From NCBI GenBank assembly GCA_964034945.1, contig OZ035960.1, forward strand, positions 71,752,652 to 71,816,651: 64,000 nucleotides of DNA, given 5' to 3'. Origin of the DNA: Chrysopilus asiliformis (taxonomy: Eukaryota; Arthropoda; Insecta; Diptera; Rhagionidae). The notes below the pieces were generated by a model. The model was given only the letters and a program-made list of their open reading frames with translations. It was not told the origin of the DNA and made no database searches. Position numbers and translations under genes: made by a program. Below are positions 1 to 10,225 of this stretch, piece by piece (position 1 is the stretch's first letter; the number at the start of each line of letters is the position of its first letter).

Positions 1-1131
1 CGCCGAGGATGATGATACCAATAAACACTCTATTTTTTCTGTATTCGTTGGTGATTAACTGCTCAGATTCTATGGTTTTACTGTCTGCTAATTTTTCTGC
101 TAAACTGAAAGCAGATTGAAAGTTGATTCTACTGCTTCACAGAACATGTAGAGATGTGATATAGTTGAAGAAAATCGCCTCCATACAATTGGAGACCGCC
201 AATTGTAAGATGATAACTTGTTGATTCGTTTCAAAGGCCAATTGCATTCTGCTTTTCTTTGCCAGTCGTTGCTTTCTTTCGTGTTAATTTCATGTTTTGA
301 TTTTTTTTACTCGTGAACTTCTTTGCATTTTCCATTATTATTACACTAAGGGACGACCCAAAACACTCCGCGGTTCATCTCCACTCTAAGTTGGCATTCT
401 TTTAACTTGCAGAAAACCGTAACAAAAACATATACAATAGTTCAATAAACGCATTTACATTTTCAATTGCAAATTTTTGCTGCGTATTGAGCTGCGCGAA
501 ATTTTAAGGGGGAGATTTAAAAATTGTTATAAAAAGTCTTCATTTTGTGATTGAAAAAAGTTGCCATAAGTGATCAAAGTCAAAGTTTCGTTGTCGAAAG
601 AAAATTTAGTGAAAATTTGAAGCAAATCATTTCACCGTTCTTATACCCCCTCGTCACCATTCCCTTACGCGCATAATTTCAGCCAAAGCGCCCTGAAGAC
701 ACACTGAAAATTTAAAGCGAAGCGGTCAAATTATTCTCTTCGAAAATAAATTTGTATCTTCGTTTCCTACCACAACCTCTCTCCGCACGTATTATTTCAT
801 TTGAAGCGCCCCTATACTCTCAATATACACTGGCAGTTTGAATTAATGCGATCCAATTATTCTTTTTTAAAAGAGTTAATTTACCTTAACCTCTGTATCA
901 ATTACTGTATGACTTACATGACAAACCTCTTTCCACGCGTGAAACAAACCTTTTTAGTAAATTAAACATAAAGAATAAAAAAAAATCATGACGTCCGTGT
1001 TTATCAATACTCAAAATTGGTTTGATTTTCAGAGTCTTTGTAAGAGAGCACACTACATGTCATTGATATTGTCAATATCCGTTCTTTTATTTATTGTTTT
1101 TTTGTTTTCTAGATATGCAAAGCTTCTAAAG
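1..1131. other. AT-rich flank without a gene
   Basis: I see no coding region here. Around 640-960 three decayed modules resemble each other, each with a pyrimidine-rich lead into CGCGCATAATTTC, CGCACGTATTATTTC or CACGCGTG, spaced about 120-145 bases apart. This looks like an old tandem repeat or transposon relic, but it is too diverged for me to name. Confidence 0.3.
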
Positions 1132-1822
1132 CAGCCTTGTTAAGCCATGAGCACCAAGGGTAACTTCCAAGCTCAAGTTACCCTTTTATCCACCTATTTT
1201 TCATGCTCCTCGTTTCTTTCTAACTTGTACGCCAACTGCATACATACGCATATGAAAGACATAATCTGTTTCATCTTGCCGTATAACCCGGTCTGCTGCC
1301 CCTTGTACATGGAGCTTTGTTGAGGTCGAAGTGGGGCCGTTTATACGAGTTGGCATCTGCACACTTGCTGAAGCAGTAACATATTTCGTGTGGCGAAACA
1401 AGTACGTTGCTAAAAATTATGAAGCGTGCTGCCACAAAATACGACACGAATTTTGGACATGATTCTTTCTTTATTCGGTGTATTAACGCAATACATTGTT
1501 TAATATTGTATGTTTTCAGGAAATTAAAACAACTATAAAAATAAAGATTTACACAAGCCCATAAAAAAATGATTGAACAAATGGATGTTTTTGTTTTTAT
1601 GAAATTATTATTATTATTTTGGTATTGGAATTCTGAAAGTTTATATAAAAGTTATTAATTTTCAAATCTTTAATGTAAAGTAAAACCATTGACAGTGTGC
1701 CAAAAAATACAAAAAGAGTTTTCAAAAAAGCTTGTGCTCGGCTCAGAGAGAAAGCCATATAAACACGTAAATCGCTTATGTGTAGTGGGTACCTGAGAAC
1801 TTTCAAAGCTCTGCCGACCCTG
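1132..1822 (+). mobile_element. hAT-type MITE, copy 1 (diverged)
   Basis: This non-autonomous element starts CAGCCTTG and ends GACCCTG. It is a diverged relative of the 749-bp elements at 44914-45662 and 54382-55130, sharing for example CATACATACGCATATGAAAG. The 8-bp target duplication TTCTAAAG lies at 1124-1131. Its right copy was split when a mariner-like element jumped into its TA: TTCTA at 1823-1827 resumes as TAAAG at 2722-2726. An 8-bp TSD with CAG...CTG ends is the hAT signature. It has no transposase. Confidence 0.8.
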
Positions 1823-1827
1823 TTCTA

Positions 1828-2721
1828 CCGTATGCGTCATAAAAATCTGGAATCTAGTACTGCAAGTATTTTCAAGGAGATAACGGTTGCTTATTATTTT
1901 GTACTACGTTTGAAAGGGTTTGTAAATACAACTTCGTACATAATTGAGCCAAAAAATTAAATGTTTATAAATATAGCAACATGGGGGAGGCTCGAAAAGT
2001 GAAAATCATGATGTTGGTCCACGCGCGGAAGTCCAATAACGCGATTTCCAATGAATTGAACGTAACGTTGTCAACTGTTTATGCTGTAAGAGCGACTTGT
2101 TTGGCCAGAGGAATAGTTAGGCCGCAATCTGGAAGCGGTAGACCCATTTCAGTAAGGCCTCCAGTCTTGATTAGGGCAATCAAAGGAAGGATCAGAAGGA
2201 ATCCGATAAGGATATCTTGCAGAGTCATGTAAAACCATCAATAGAGTCAACCTACGGTAATGATGTGTTTTACGTGTTTCAACAAGACGGGGCGCCGTGC
2301 CACACTGCCAGAAGTACCCAAATTTGGATCATTTAAAAAACCAATATTTTAAAAAACTGCTGGTCTAAGGACATGTGGTCACCGAGCTCTCCAGATCTTA
2401 ATCCCCTGGATTTTTTAATATGGGCATATGTTCAGGCTAAGACTGGAGCTAAGGCTCACAGTAATGTGCAAGCCCTGAAGTCCAGAATTACCATCGCATG
2501 GAACGACAAGTCGGAGTCTTATTTAATATTGACCTGCAAGAAGTACAGGCCCCGTTTGGAGGAGTTCGTAAATGCTGGAGGTGGACATTTTGAATAATTT
2601 TTTTACTAGTGTGTAAGATTTAGTTTAGAGCAAAACACATTTTTTTTTCGTTCAACTTCTGTGTTTTATTAAACGGTTTACAATTTAATATGAATTTTCC
2701 AGATTTTTATGACGCATACGG
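1828..2721 (+). mobile_element. mariner/Tc1-superfamily element, internally deleted
   Basis: The terminal inverted repeats (TIRs) are CCGTATGCGTCATAAAAATC at the left and its complement ending at 2721, about 25 bp each. They are flanked by the TA dinucleotide (1826-1827 and 2722-2723) typical of Tc1/mariner. At 894 bp it is shorter than a full element, and the missing part is the middle of the transposase. It sits inside the right TSD of the hAT MITE at 1132-1822, so it is the younger insertion. Confidence 0.9.
1981..2597 (+). pseudogene. broken mariner-like transposase
   Basis: Three pieces survive. Residues from 1981 to 2232 form an N-terminal helix-turn-helix part (KVKIMMLVHARKSNNAISNE, then a basic stretch with SGSGRP) that would bind the element's ends. 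Near 2274 comes the second catalytic aspartate in FQQDGAPCHTA. From 2373 comes the third in SPSSPDLNPLDFLIW. About 40 residues separate the last two aspartates, one codon of which is now a stop (TAA), so the class is close to the DD39D-DD41D groups rather than DD34D. The first catalytic aspartate and its surroundings are deleted between about 2232 and 2250. The protein cannot be functional. Confidence 0.85.
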
Positions 2722-2726
2722 TAAAG

Positions 2727-3042
2727 CTATTGGTATTTCTTTCCCTGCTAATTACTTTTGCCGAATCATAGTTTGGAGCATGATTCAAGTGTAAACTATG
2801 TTCTGCCAAAGCAGTTTTGTGTGATCTTTTTGACTTTATGTCCGACTCAGGCCATAATGTTCGGCAAAGGCCATAATATTCGGCTTTCCAAATATTGACT
2901 CATGGTCCCAATATATCGTGCGTCGCAGGCAACATCACCATTTTGTTCGTACGGAATTTCATGTTTCAATGTTTTGTTTTTTTTTTTTAAATTATGTTGC
3001 TCATATGTTCAGAGAGACCTGAAATATAACTTATATATTATA
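2727..3042. other. spacer without a gene
   Basis: This is the continuation of the sequence interrupted by the hAT and mariner insertions. It is AT-rich, with two GGCCATAAT-type words near 2850-2880. I see no gene. Confidence 0.3.
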
Positions 3043-3130
3043 GCAGACCCTACGTTGGCAGCTAAAAGTTTTTTGTATAAATTTTAGAATGCCAAAAAAC
3101 CATAAATAACTTAAAAAGTTTTGGGAAAAA

Positions 3131-3835
3131 ATGTTATCCTTGCAGGACCTTCCGTTTCGAATTTTGAAATTTCAACTCCAGATTCGTGATCAGCGACCCC
3201 AAAAACCCCATAATGGCAATTTTTCCGGAGAAAAATGGGAAAAAGAATATTTGAGTTATCCTTACAGGACCTTCCGTTTCGAATTTTGAAATTCCAACAC
3301 CGGATTCGTGATCAGCGACCCCAAAAACCCTCTTATGCCGATTTTTCCGGGGAAAAACGGGAAAAAGGATATTTATCCTTACAGAACCTTTCGTGTCGAA
3401 TTTTGAAAATCTAATATCGGATTCGTGTTAAGCGATCTCAAACATAATGCCCATTTTCCCGGGGGAAAAATGGGAAAAAGGATATTTGCGTTATCCTTAC
3501 AGGACCTTCCGTTTCGAATTTTGAAATTCCAACACCAGATTCGTGATCAGCGACCCCAAGACTCCATAATGGCAATTTTTCAGGGGGAAAATGGGAAAAA
3601 TGATATTTTCGTTATCCTTATAGGACCTTCCGTTTCTAATTTTGAAATTCCAACACCGGATTCGTGATCAGCGACCCCAAAAACCCTCTTATGCCGATTT
3701 TTCCGGGGAAAAACAGGAAAAAGGATATTTATCCTTACAGAACCTTTCGTGTCGAATTTTGAAAATCTAATATCGGATTCGTGTTAAGCGATCTCAAACA
3801 TAATGCCCATTTTCCCGGGGAAAAATGGGAAAAAG
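3131..3835 (-). repeat. 122-bp Helitron minisatellite, block 1
   Basis: These are tandem units containing TTATCCTTACAGGACCTTCC, then TTCGAATTTTGAAATTCCAA, then GATCAGCGACCCCAAAAACC, then GGAAAAATGGGAAAAAGGA. Some units are shortened or recombined. The short open frames in it are accidental. Confidence 0.85.
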
Positions 3836-4004
3836 TACAGGGTGCGCCATCTATTCCTCCGGTATGAGAATGTTGAATAACTTTTGAAAGAAACAATAGA
3901 TTGCAAAAAATGGTGTTTTTTTATTTAGTTCAATCCTTTACAATTTATGTGGACTACTTTTTGAAAACAACATCGATCAAATGACCACCTTTATTGGCCA
4001 CCGC

Positions 4005-4284
4005 CACGGCATAGAGACAACCAAGGTATGCCGTAAACTTTTGATAGTCAGGTGTGACGTCATTTGTGCCGACTTTTTTTAATTAATTTTTATGTTTATT
4101 GATCACTATTTAATGCAATCAGTCCACTAATTTACAAATATCTTATTTAAATCGCACAAAAACTGAAATAACCATCCACAAAACGAAATTCCTTCTGCAC
4201 TTGACGAACTAATCGGCACAAGTGACGTAGCAACGAAATGTCAGATTTGAGTTTACGGCATACCTTGGTTGTCTCTATGCCGTG
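4005..4284. mobile_element. 280-bp foldback MITE inside the transposase gene
   Basis: The ends are CACGGCATAGAGACAACC and its complement, repeating for about 35 bp and then more loosely inward. The 9-bp duplication GGCCACCGC lies at 3996-4004 and 4285-4293. A 9-bp TSD with long inverted arms suggests a Mutator-like/Foldback type, but I cannot assign the family firmly. Each arm also holds a small palindrome, CGGCATA...TATGCCG. Confidence 0.85.
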
Positions 4285-5313
4285 GGCCACCGCAAACTGT
4301 GCTCTTTTTCGGGCATTTTCCATCACTTCTTCGAGCATCTCCGTCGGTATGGCAGCTATTTCGGCACGAATATTGGTCTTGAGTTCGTCAATGGTCTTCG
4401 GGTTGCTGGCGTAAACTTTACTCTTCAAATAACCCCACAAAAAGAAGTCTGGGGGGGTTAAATCAGGGGATCTTGGTGGCCAGTCAATATCGCCTCTTTT
4501 CGATATCACACGTCTAGGGAATTTTTGTTGCAAAAACCGTATTGTTTGGTCCGCTGTGTGGCATGGCGCCCCGTCTTGCTGAAACCAGAAGCCAGTCAGA
4601 CCTTTTTCACGCATTTTCGGACACACAAAATGTGCCAACATCCACCGATATCGATTACCATTAACTGTTTCACCTTCATTGAAGAAAAATGGCCCAATGA
4701 TGGTTTTTGCGCACACGCCGGCCCAAACAGTCACTTTTCGATCATGCAATGGTATTTCATGAATCTCGTGAGGATTTTCTGTCGCCCAAATGCGGCAATT
4801 TTGTTTATTAACACCGCCAGAGAGAGTGAAATGTGCCTCGTCGGTCATTAAAACTTGCATCCAAAAGTCCGGCATGGTTTCCAACATTCGGCCGACTAAT
4901 TTGCCGTATTCTATACGACGCGACTTGTCTGTTGCCAATATTCTTTGAGTTAGTTGTATTTTGTAAGGAAACAAATGGAGATCGTCCTTTAAAATGCGCC
5001 GCAACGTGGTTCCACTCATTTTCAACCGCTGAGTTCGGTGGCGATACGAGACATTTGGGTCCTCGGCAACACTCTCTCTCACGGCTTCAATAATTTCATT
5101 GGAACGTCTTGGGCGTGGATGATTATAGGTTAGATTGCCTACTGTTCCGTGCTCAAAGAAATTTTTACCCAGCGCCCGAATTGTTTTGTCGGTAGGCGCT
5201 TTTTTGCCACGATATTTTGCACGATATGCACGTTGAGTTAGCACAATTGAACGACTATTTTCAATGTTCATCGTCACTATTTCGGCGCGTTCTTTCGGTG
5301 TGAAGCGGTTCAT
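4147..5313 (-). CDS. DD41D Tc1/mariner transposase with replaced C-terminus
   Basis: This is a cut-and-paste transposase, 388 residues with no internal stop. Residues 1-60 (MNRFTPKERAEIV ... GTVGN) form a DUF4817-type helix-turn-helix, and a second DNA-binding region runs to about 130. The DDE_3 catalytic core has D158 (LMTDEAHF), D247 (FQQDGAPCHTA) and D289 (SPDLTPPDFFLWGYL). Exactly 41 residues separate the last two aspartates, which defines DD41D. Residues 344-388 are not original. They come from the foldback insert at 4005-4284 and sequence just beyond. The native tail is still visible upstream of the insert: complement of 3950-3995, reading NKGGHLIDVVFKK and a stop. The catalytic core is intact, so activity is possible but unproven. 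Confidence 0.9.
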   Translation of the reverse strand: MNRFTPKERAEIVTMNIENSRSIVLTQRAYRAKYRGKKAPTDKTIRALGKNFFEHGTVGNLTYNHPRPRRSNEIIEAVRESVAEDPNVSYRHRTQRLKMSGTTLRRILKDDLHLFPYKIQLTQRILATDKSRRIEYGKLVGRMLETMPDFWMQVLMTDEAHFTLSGGVNKQNCRIWATENPHEIHEIPLHDRKVTVWAGVCAKTIIGPFFFNEGETVNGNRYRWMLAHFVCPKMREKGLTGFWFQQDGAPCHTADQTIRFLQQKFPRRVISKRGDIDWPPRSPDLTPPDFFLWGYLKSKVYASNPKTIDELKTNIRAEIAAIPTEMLEEVMENARKRAQFAVAHGIETTKVCRKLKSDISLLRHLCRLVRQVQKEFRFVDGYFSFCAI

Positions 5314-5429
5314 GGTTAAAATTGTACTGGTTTGACGTTTCCAAAACGTGTCTAGGAAAGCAAATCGGTTGACAAATGGCGAAGTTATTGAATGTTTACA
5401 TACCGGAGGAATAGATGGCGCACCCTGTA

Positions 5430-7503
5430 TATTTGCGTTATCCTTACAGGACCTTCCGTTTCGAATTTTGAAATTCCAACACCGGATTCGTGATCAGCGA
5501 CCCCAAAAACCCCATAATGGCAATTTTTCCGGAGAAAAATGGGAAAAAGGATATTTGCGTTATCCTTACAGGACCTTCCGTTTCGAATTTTGAAATTCCA
5601 ACACCAGATTCGTGATCAGCGACCCCAAGACCCCTTAATGGCAATTTTTCAGGGGGAAAATGGGAAAAATTATATTTTCGTTATCCTTATAGGACCTTCC
5701 GTTTCTAATTTTGAAATTCCAACACCGGATTCGTGATCAGCGACCCCAAAAACCCTCTTATGCCGATTTTTCCGGGGAAAAACAGGAAAAAGGATATTTA
5801 TCCTTACAGAACCTTTCGTGTCGAATTTTGAAAATCTAATATCGGATTCGTGTTAAGCGATCTCAAACATAATGCCCATTTTCCCGGGGAAAAATGGGAA
5901 AAAGTATATTTGCGGTATCCTTACAGGACCTTCCGTTTCGAATTTTGAAATTCCAACACCGGATTCGTGATCAGCGACCCCAAAAACCCCATAATGGCTA
6001 TTTTTCGGGGGGAAAATGGGAAAAATGATATTTTCGTTATCCTTACAGGACCTTCCGTTTCGAATTTTGAAATTCCAACACCGGATTCGTGATCAGCGAC
6101 CCCAAAAACCCCATAATGGCAATTTTTCCGGAGAAAAATGGGAAAAAGGATATTTGCGTTATCCTTACAGGACCTTCCGTTTCGAATTTTGAAATTCCAA
6201 CACCAGATTCGTGATCAGCGACCCCAAGACTCCATAATGACAATTTTTCAGGGGGAAAATGGGAAAAATTATATTTTCGTTATCCTTATAGGACCTTCCG
6301 TATCTAATTTTGAAATTCCAACACCGGATTCGTGATCAGCGACCCCTAAAACCCTCTTATGCCGATTTTTCCGGGGAAAAACAGGAAAAAGGATATTTAT
6401 CCTTACAGAACCTTTCGTGTCGAATTTTGAAAATCTAATATCGGATTCGTGTTAAGCGATCTCAAACATAATGCCCATTTTCCCGGAGAAAAATGGGAAA
6501 AAGGATATTTGCGTTATCCTTACAGGACCTTCCGTTTCGAATTTTGAAATTCCAACACCAGATTCGTGATCAGCGACCCCAAGACCCCATAATGGCAATT
6601 TTTCAGGGGGAAAATGGGAAAAATGATATTTTCGTTATCCTTATAGGACCTTCCGTTTCTAATTTTGAAATTCCAACACCGGATTCGTGATCAGCGACCC
6701 CAAAAACCCTCTTATGCCGATTTTTCCGGGGAAAAACAGGAAAAAGGATATTTATCCTTACAGAACCTTTCGTGTCGAATTTTGAAAATCCAATATCGGA
6801 TTCGTGTTAAGCGATCTCAAACATAATGCCCATTTTCCCGGGGAAAAATGGGAAAAAGTATATTTGCGGTATCCTTACAGGACCTTCCGTTTCGAATTTT
6901 GAAATTCCAACACCGGATTCGTGATCAGCGACCCCAAAAACCCCATAATGGCTATTTTTCGGGGGGAAAATGGGAAAAATGATATTTTCGTTATCCTTAC
7001 AGGACCTTCCGTTTCGAATTTTGAAATTCCAACACCGGATTCGTGATCAGCGACCCCAAAAACCCCATAATTTTTCCGGAGAAAAATGGGAAAAAGGATA
7101 TTTGCGTTATCCTTACAGGACCTTCCGTTTCGAATTTTGAAATTCCAACACCGGATTCGTGATCAGCGACCTCAAAGACCCCATAATGGCAATTTTTCCG
7201 GAGAAAAATGGGAAAAAGGATATTTGCGTTATCCTTACAGGACCTTCCGTTTCGAATTTTGAAATTCCAACACCGGATTCGTGATCAGCGACCCCAAAAA
7301 CCCCATAATGGAAATTTTTCCGGAGAAAAATGGGAAAAAGGATATTTGCGTTATCCTTACAGGACCTTCCGTTTCGAATTTTGAAATTCCAACACCGGAT
7401 TCGTGATCAGCGACCCCAAAAACCCCATAATGGCTATTTTTCCGGGGGAAAATGGGAAAAAGGATATTTGCGTTATCCTTACAGGACCTTTAGTTTCGAA
7501 TTT
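5430..7503 (-). repeat. 122-bp Helitron minisatellite, block 2
   Basis: About 17 tandem units. Adjacent units near 7081, 7203 and 7325 are 122 bases apart. At least three sub-variants alternate (spacers reading CCCCATAATGGCAATTTTTC, CCCTCTTATGCCGATTTTTC, and CGATCTCAAACATAATGCCC), giving a higher-order repeat of several units that itself recurs, for example 5440-5900 and 6040-6860. Confidence 0.85.
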
Positions 7504-7609
7504 TAGCTCCTGGCAACGCAGATCATTTTGCAAAAAACCGCGTCAAAATCGGTCCAGTAGTTTTTGAGTTTTGTAATCTCAAACGGACAAACCAACAAAC
7601 ACCATTTTT

Positions 7610-8310
7610 AAAAGCTTTTATTTAGCTTGCCTTCGTGTCTGTCTGTCTGTTTGTCAGATCAAATCTTGCAACCCAATTTTGACCCACTTCCACTTGTCCG
7701 ATTGACTTGAAATTTTGCACACCTATATAAGTCCGATGACAATACAATATTTTCACTACTTCGTCCTTGTAAGGATAACGGAAGGTCCTGTAAGGATAAC
7801 GTGATTATCCTTTTCTCCAAATTTTCCCGAAAAAAATCTATTCTGGGGGTTTTTGGGGTCGCTGAATCCGAATCTGTCATTAAAAAGTCAGTAAGGATAA
7901 CGGAAGGTCCTGTAAGGATAACGTGATTATCCTTTTCTCCAAATTTTCCGGAAAAAAATCTATTCTGGGGGTTTTTGGGGTCGCTGAATCCGAATCTGTC
8001 ATTAGAAAGTCAGTAAGGATAACGGAAGGTCCTGTAAGGATAACGTGATTATCCTTTTCTCCAAATTTTCCGGAAAAAAATCTATTCTGGGGATTTTTGA
8101 GGTCGCTAAATCCGAATCTGCCATTAAAAAGTCTGTAAGGATAACGGAAGGTCCTGTAAGGATAACGTGATTATCCCTTTCTCCAAATTTTCCGAAAAAA
8201 AATCTATTCTGTGGGTTTTTGGGGTCGCTGAATACGATTCTCAAGTTAAAAAGCCTGTAAGGACATCTCAAATGTAAGGATATATATTCAAAGACTAAAA
8301 AGAACAAAAT
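7610..8310 (+). repeat. '120-bp' Helitron module: 5' part and minisatellite
   Basis: It opens with AGCTTTTATTTAGCTTGCC, a GTCT/GTTT microsatellite and a Helitron-like block CCGATTGACTTGAAATTTTG. About four ~120-bp units follow, containing AAGGATAACGTGATTATCC and TTTTTGGGGTCGCTGAATCC. These units share the TTATCCTTACAGGACCTTCC word, in reverse, with the 122-bp family, so the two satellites are homologous but distinct. Confidence 0.75.
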
Positions 8311-8324
8311 AAAAAAAATAAAAA

Positions 8325-8580
8325 AAAATTTTTAAAAAAAAGCTTTTATTTAAAAAGAATGCACTAAAAAGAAAAAAATAATTTTCTGGACGCTGTGTAT
8401 CACAAATATAAAAGCTTTTAAAAAGCGAGATAAAGCATAAAACAATAAAATAAAAATTTATCTCGCTTTTAAAAAGCTTTTATATTTGTGATACACAGCG
8501 TCCAGAAAATTATTTTTTTCTTTTTAGTGCATTCTTTTTTAATAAAAGCTTTTTTTTAAAAAAAAATTTTTATTTTTTTT
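8325..8580. repeat. long AT-rich hairpin, copy 1
   Basis: Arms of about 110-120 bp contain GCACTAAAAAGAAAAAAATA, TTTTCTGGACGCTGTGTATC and AAAAAGCGAGATAAA. The loop GCATAAAACAATAAAATA lies at about 8435-8456. The same hairpin recurs at 14434, 17603 and 22417. Confidence 0.9.
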
Positions 8581-8592
8581 TATATATATAGA

Positions 8593-8897
8593 TTTAAGTA
8601 CATGATTAGCTATATAGTTACTAACATTTTGTATTAATTTTCCAATTGTGCTATTTATTTGTATTTGTATTATATGTCGAGGGTAACCATTCTCTACTAA
8701 AACTCTGGTTATGCGTGCCATATTTGTTTTGTATAGAGACAAAATTTCTTAGTTTTATTCTTCATAATTGGAGTGGTATGACCTATAATAAATGAGTATC
8801 CCTGATGAAATTGGTTTTTGAACCAATCAAATAGCAATATATTCCCCTACCCCTACCTTTGTAACGAGCTTGTCTCTTCCGCATATTTAACAAAAAT
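8593..8897. other. spacer before a gag relic
   Basis: I see no gene. It may include leader or LTR remains of the following Gypsy-type relic, but I could not find a paired LTR. Confidence 0.3.
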
Positions 8898-9690
8898 TTG
8901 TTGAAAGTAAATGTCGTCGAAGATAAGCTAAAGTTGTCAACATTGGTCCGTGGAAATACATGTTCTGTTCTTATAAACTTGTGTGTTCCGAATGAATCGA
9001 TTAAAGACAAAACTTATGATCGGTGTATCGAGCTTTTGAAATCGTTTTACCACGCGGAAAAATTAGTGATTTTAGAGCGATTTAAATTCCACAAAAGATA
9101 TCAGAAGTCCACAGAAACCGTAAACGAGTACGTAAATGAGCTGAAACGCTTATGAGGTAATGTGAATTGGATGTTTTTTTTAATAACGATTTGCGAGATC
9201 GGTTTATGTACGATGTTTTTAGTACAGCATCACTATTTGCTGTCGGAATACCAACTAACTATCGATAAAGGAGTAAAAATAGCTAATTCAATGGAAACAG
9301 CATCATCAGAGTCAAGAGAATTTCATCAAGATGCCATAAAAATTGTCAAGGTCTTTTCCAGAAAAGCATGGAAAACCAACTGGTAAACTGTAAATTCCGC
9401 CTATTAACACCAAATTTTCCAATTCCGCAGTAAAAATGCGTAAATGCTACCGTTGTCGTATAGAACACAAACCAAAGTATGCATCCAAAATATGCCGTGG
9501 CGGAAAAAGAATTAATGGTCTGAATGAGAATGAAAATGTCAACCAGGTGGAAGGTGATTACACAGAGGAGGACGTCTTGAATGGCATTTTTGATGGTGTT
9601 AGTACGAAAAATAAGATAAATCGAATTGGAACAATCAAATCAAAAATATTTTACCATCAACATTCACATAGAATTATTTCGTTTTAGGTC
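8898..9690 (+). pseudogene. decayed Ty3/Gypsy-type gag with zinc knuckle
   Basis: This is a remnant of the structural protein of an LTR retrotransposon. The first piece (8898-9155) reads like the retrotransposon gag capsid region, with CVPNESIKDKTYDRCIELL followed by ERFKFHKRYQKSTETVNEYV. After a stop, homology continues in shifting frames near 9160-9390 (a region of the DRF...SEY...AIEIA type). Around 9436-9510 CYRCRIEHKPKYASKICR is a degenerate CCHC zinc knuckle. At least one stop and two frameshifts are present, and I see no pol or LTR downstream. It is not functional. Confidence 0.75.
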
Positions 9691-9898
9691 TCTAACGTAC
9701 GGCGTCAAAGTCACCTCAGATATTTTCCAACAAAATATTGCCCGAAGTACCCAAGATATTTTGTTAGATTGATAATGTCCTCATAGGCGGAGAAAATATT
9801 CACTTAGACAGAAAAATGTCTAAGTGCTAGTTGGACAGAAAAATGTCGAAGTGGTGTTAACAAGGTTAAACAAGGGGAATATCAAAACTAAATTAGAA

Positions 9899-10225
9899 CA
9901 TAACAAAAGCTGTAATTGCCAATCTGGCCCCGTATGGTGATTTAATTGAACGGAGAACAGTTGTATCAAAACTCCACTTTGAAGTCAAACTTTTCAATAA
10001 GATTTTTTAAAATTTATTCCAAACAGATTTTGTTGTATGGAAGTTTTATGTAGAATCATATCCTAAATAACTTTTGTTCTTGCACTTTTTTGATAAGATG
10101 CACCGTTTTTGAGATATTCGCAAAAATCGTTTTCGTTCGGGTTCCCCCCTAATGGTCCATTTTTGCCCATTAACGAATGTAGCCTTGCCTTTTACGAAAA
10201 ACTTTGTGTGCAAATCACCAAATTC
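9899..10225 (-). mobile_element. INE-1/DINE-like element fragment
   Basis: Begins ACATAACAAAAGCTGTAATT, the 3' end of the dispersed family seen as a cluster at 35.5-37.6 kb. It contains the family word CACCGTTTTTGAGATATTCG and ends near the CCCCTAATGGTCCATTTTTG block. Confidence 0.65.

Larger units (their letters stand above)
3838..5427 (-). mobile_element. Tc1/mariner-superfamily DD41D transposon
   Basis: This 1,590-bp element has TIRs CAGGGTGCGCCATCTATTCC at the left and the complement ending CACCCTG at 5427. It is flanked by TA on both sides (3836-3837, 5428-5429). The empty site is visible nearby: uninterrupted minisatellite units read AAAAAGTATATTTGCG at about 5891 and 6851. The transposase runs on the minus strand. 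The element has acquired a 280-bp foldback insertion. Confidence 0.95.
3043..8592 (-). mobile_element. Helitron-like composite, copy 1
   Basis: Read on the minus strand, it begins with the Helitron-type 5' end A|TCTATATATATAAAAA at 8592. It passes through an AT hairpin, a '120-bp' module in reverse, a second Helitron 5' module (CCGATTTTGACGCGG and GATCTGCGTTGCCAGGAGC, 7504-7609) and long 122-bp minisatellite arrays. It ends in the 3' module whose last bases read CCAACGTAGGGTCTGCTATA at about 3043. Related copies end in the canonical CTAG|T. There is no Rep/helicase gene, so it is non-autonomous. A DD41D transposon (3838-5427) interrupts it. Confidence 0.7.

Noticed and set aside
3425..6690. 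Repeated 65-80-residue open frames reading MGKRIFALSLQDLPFR
   Set aside because: They are translations of the 122-bp minisatellite, occur in many copies on both strands, and show no conserved protein beyond the DNA repeat.
5430..7503. CRISPR-like regular repeats
   Set aside because: The units are 122 bp, contiguous and diverged, with no short repeat/unique spacer pattern, in an insect-type genome.
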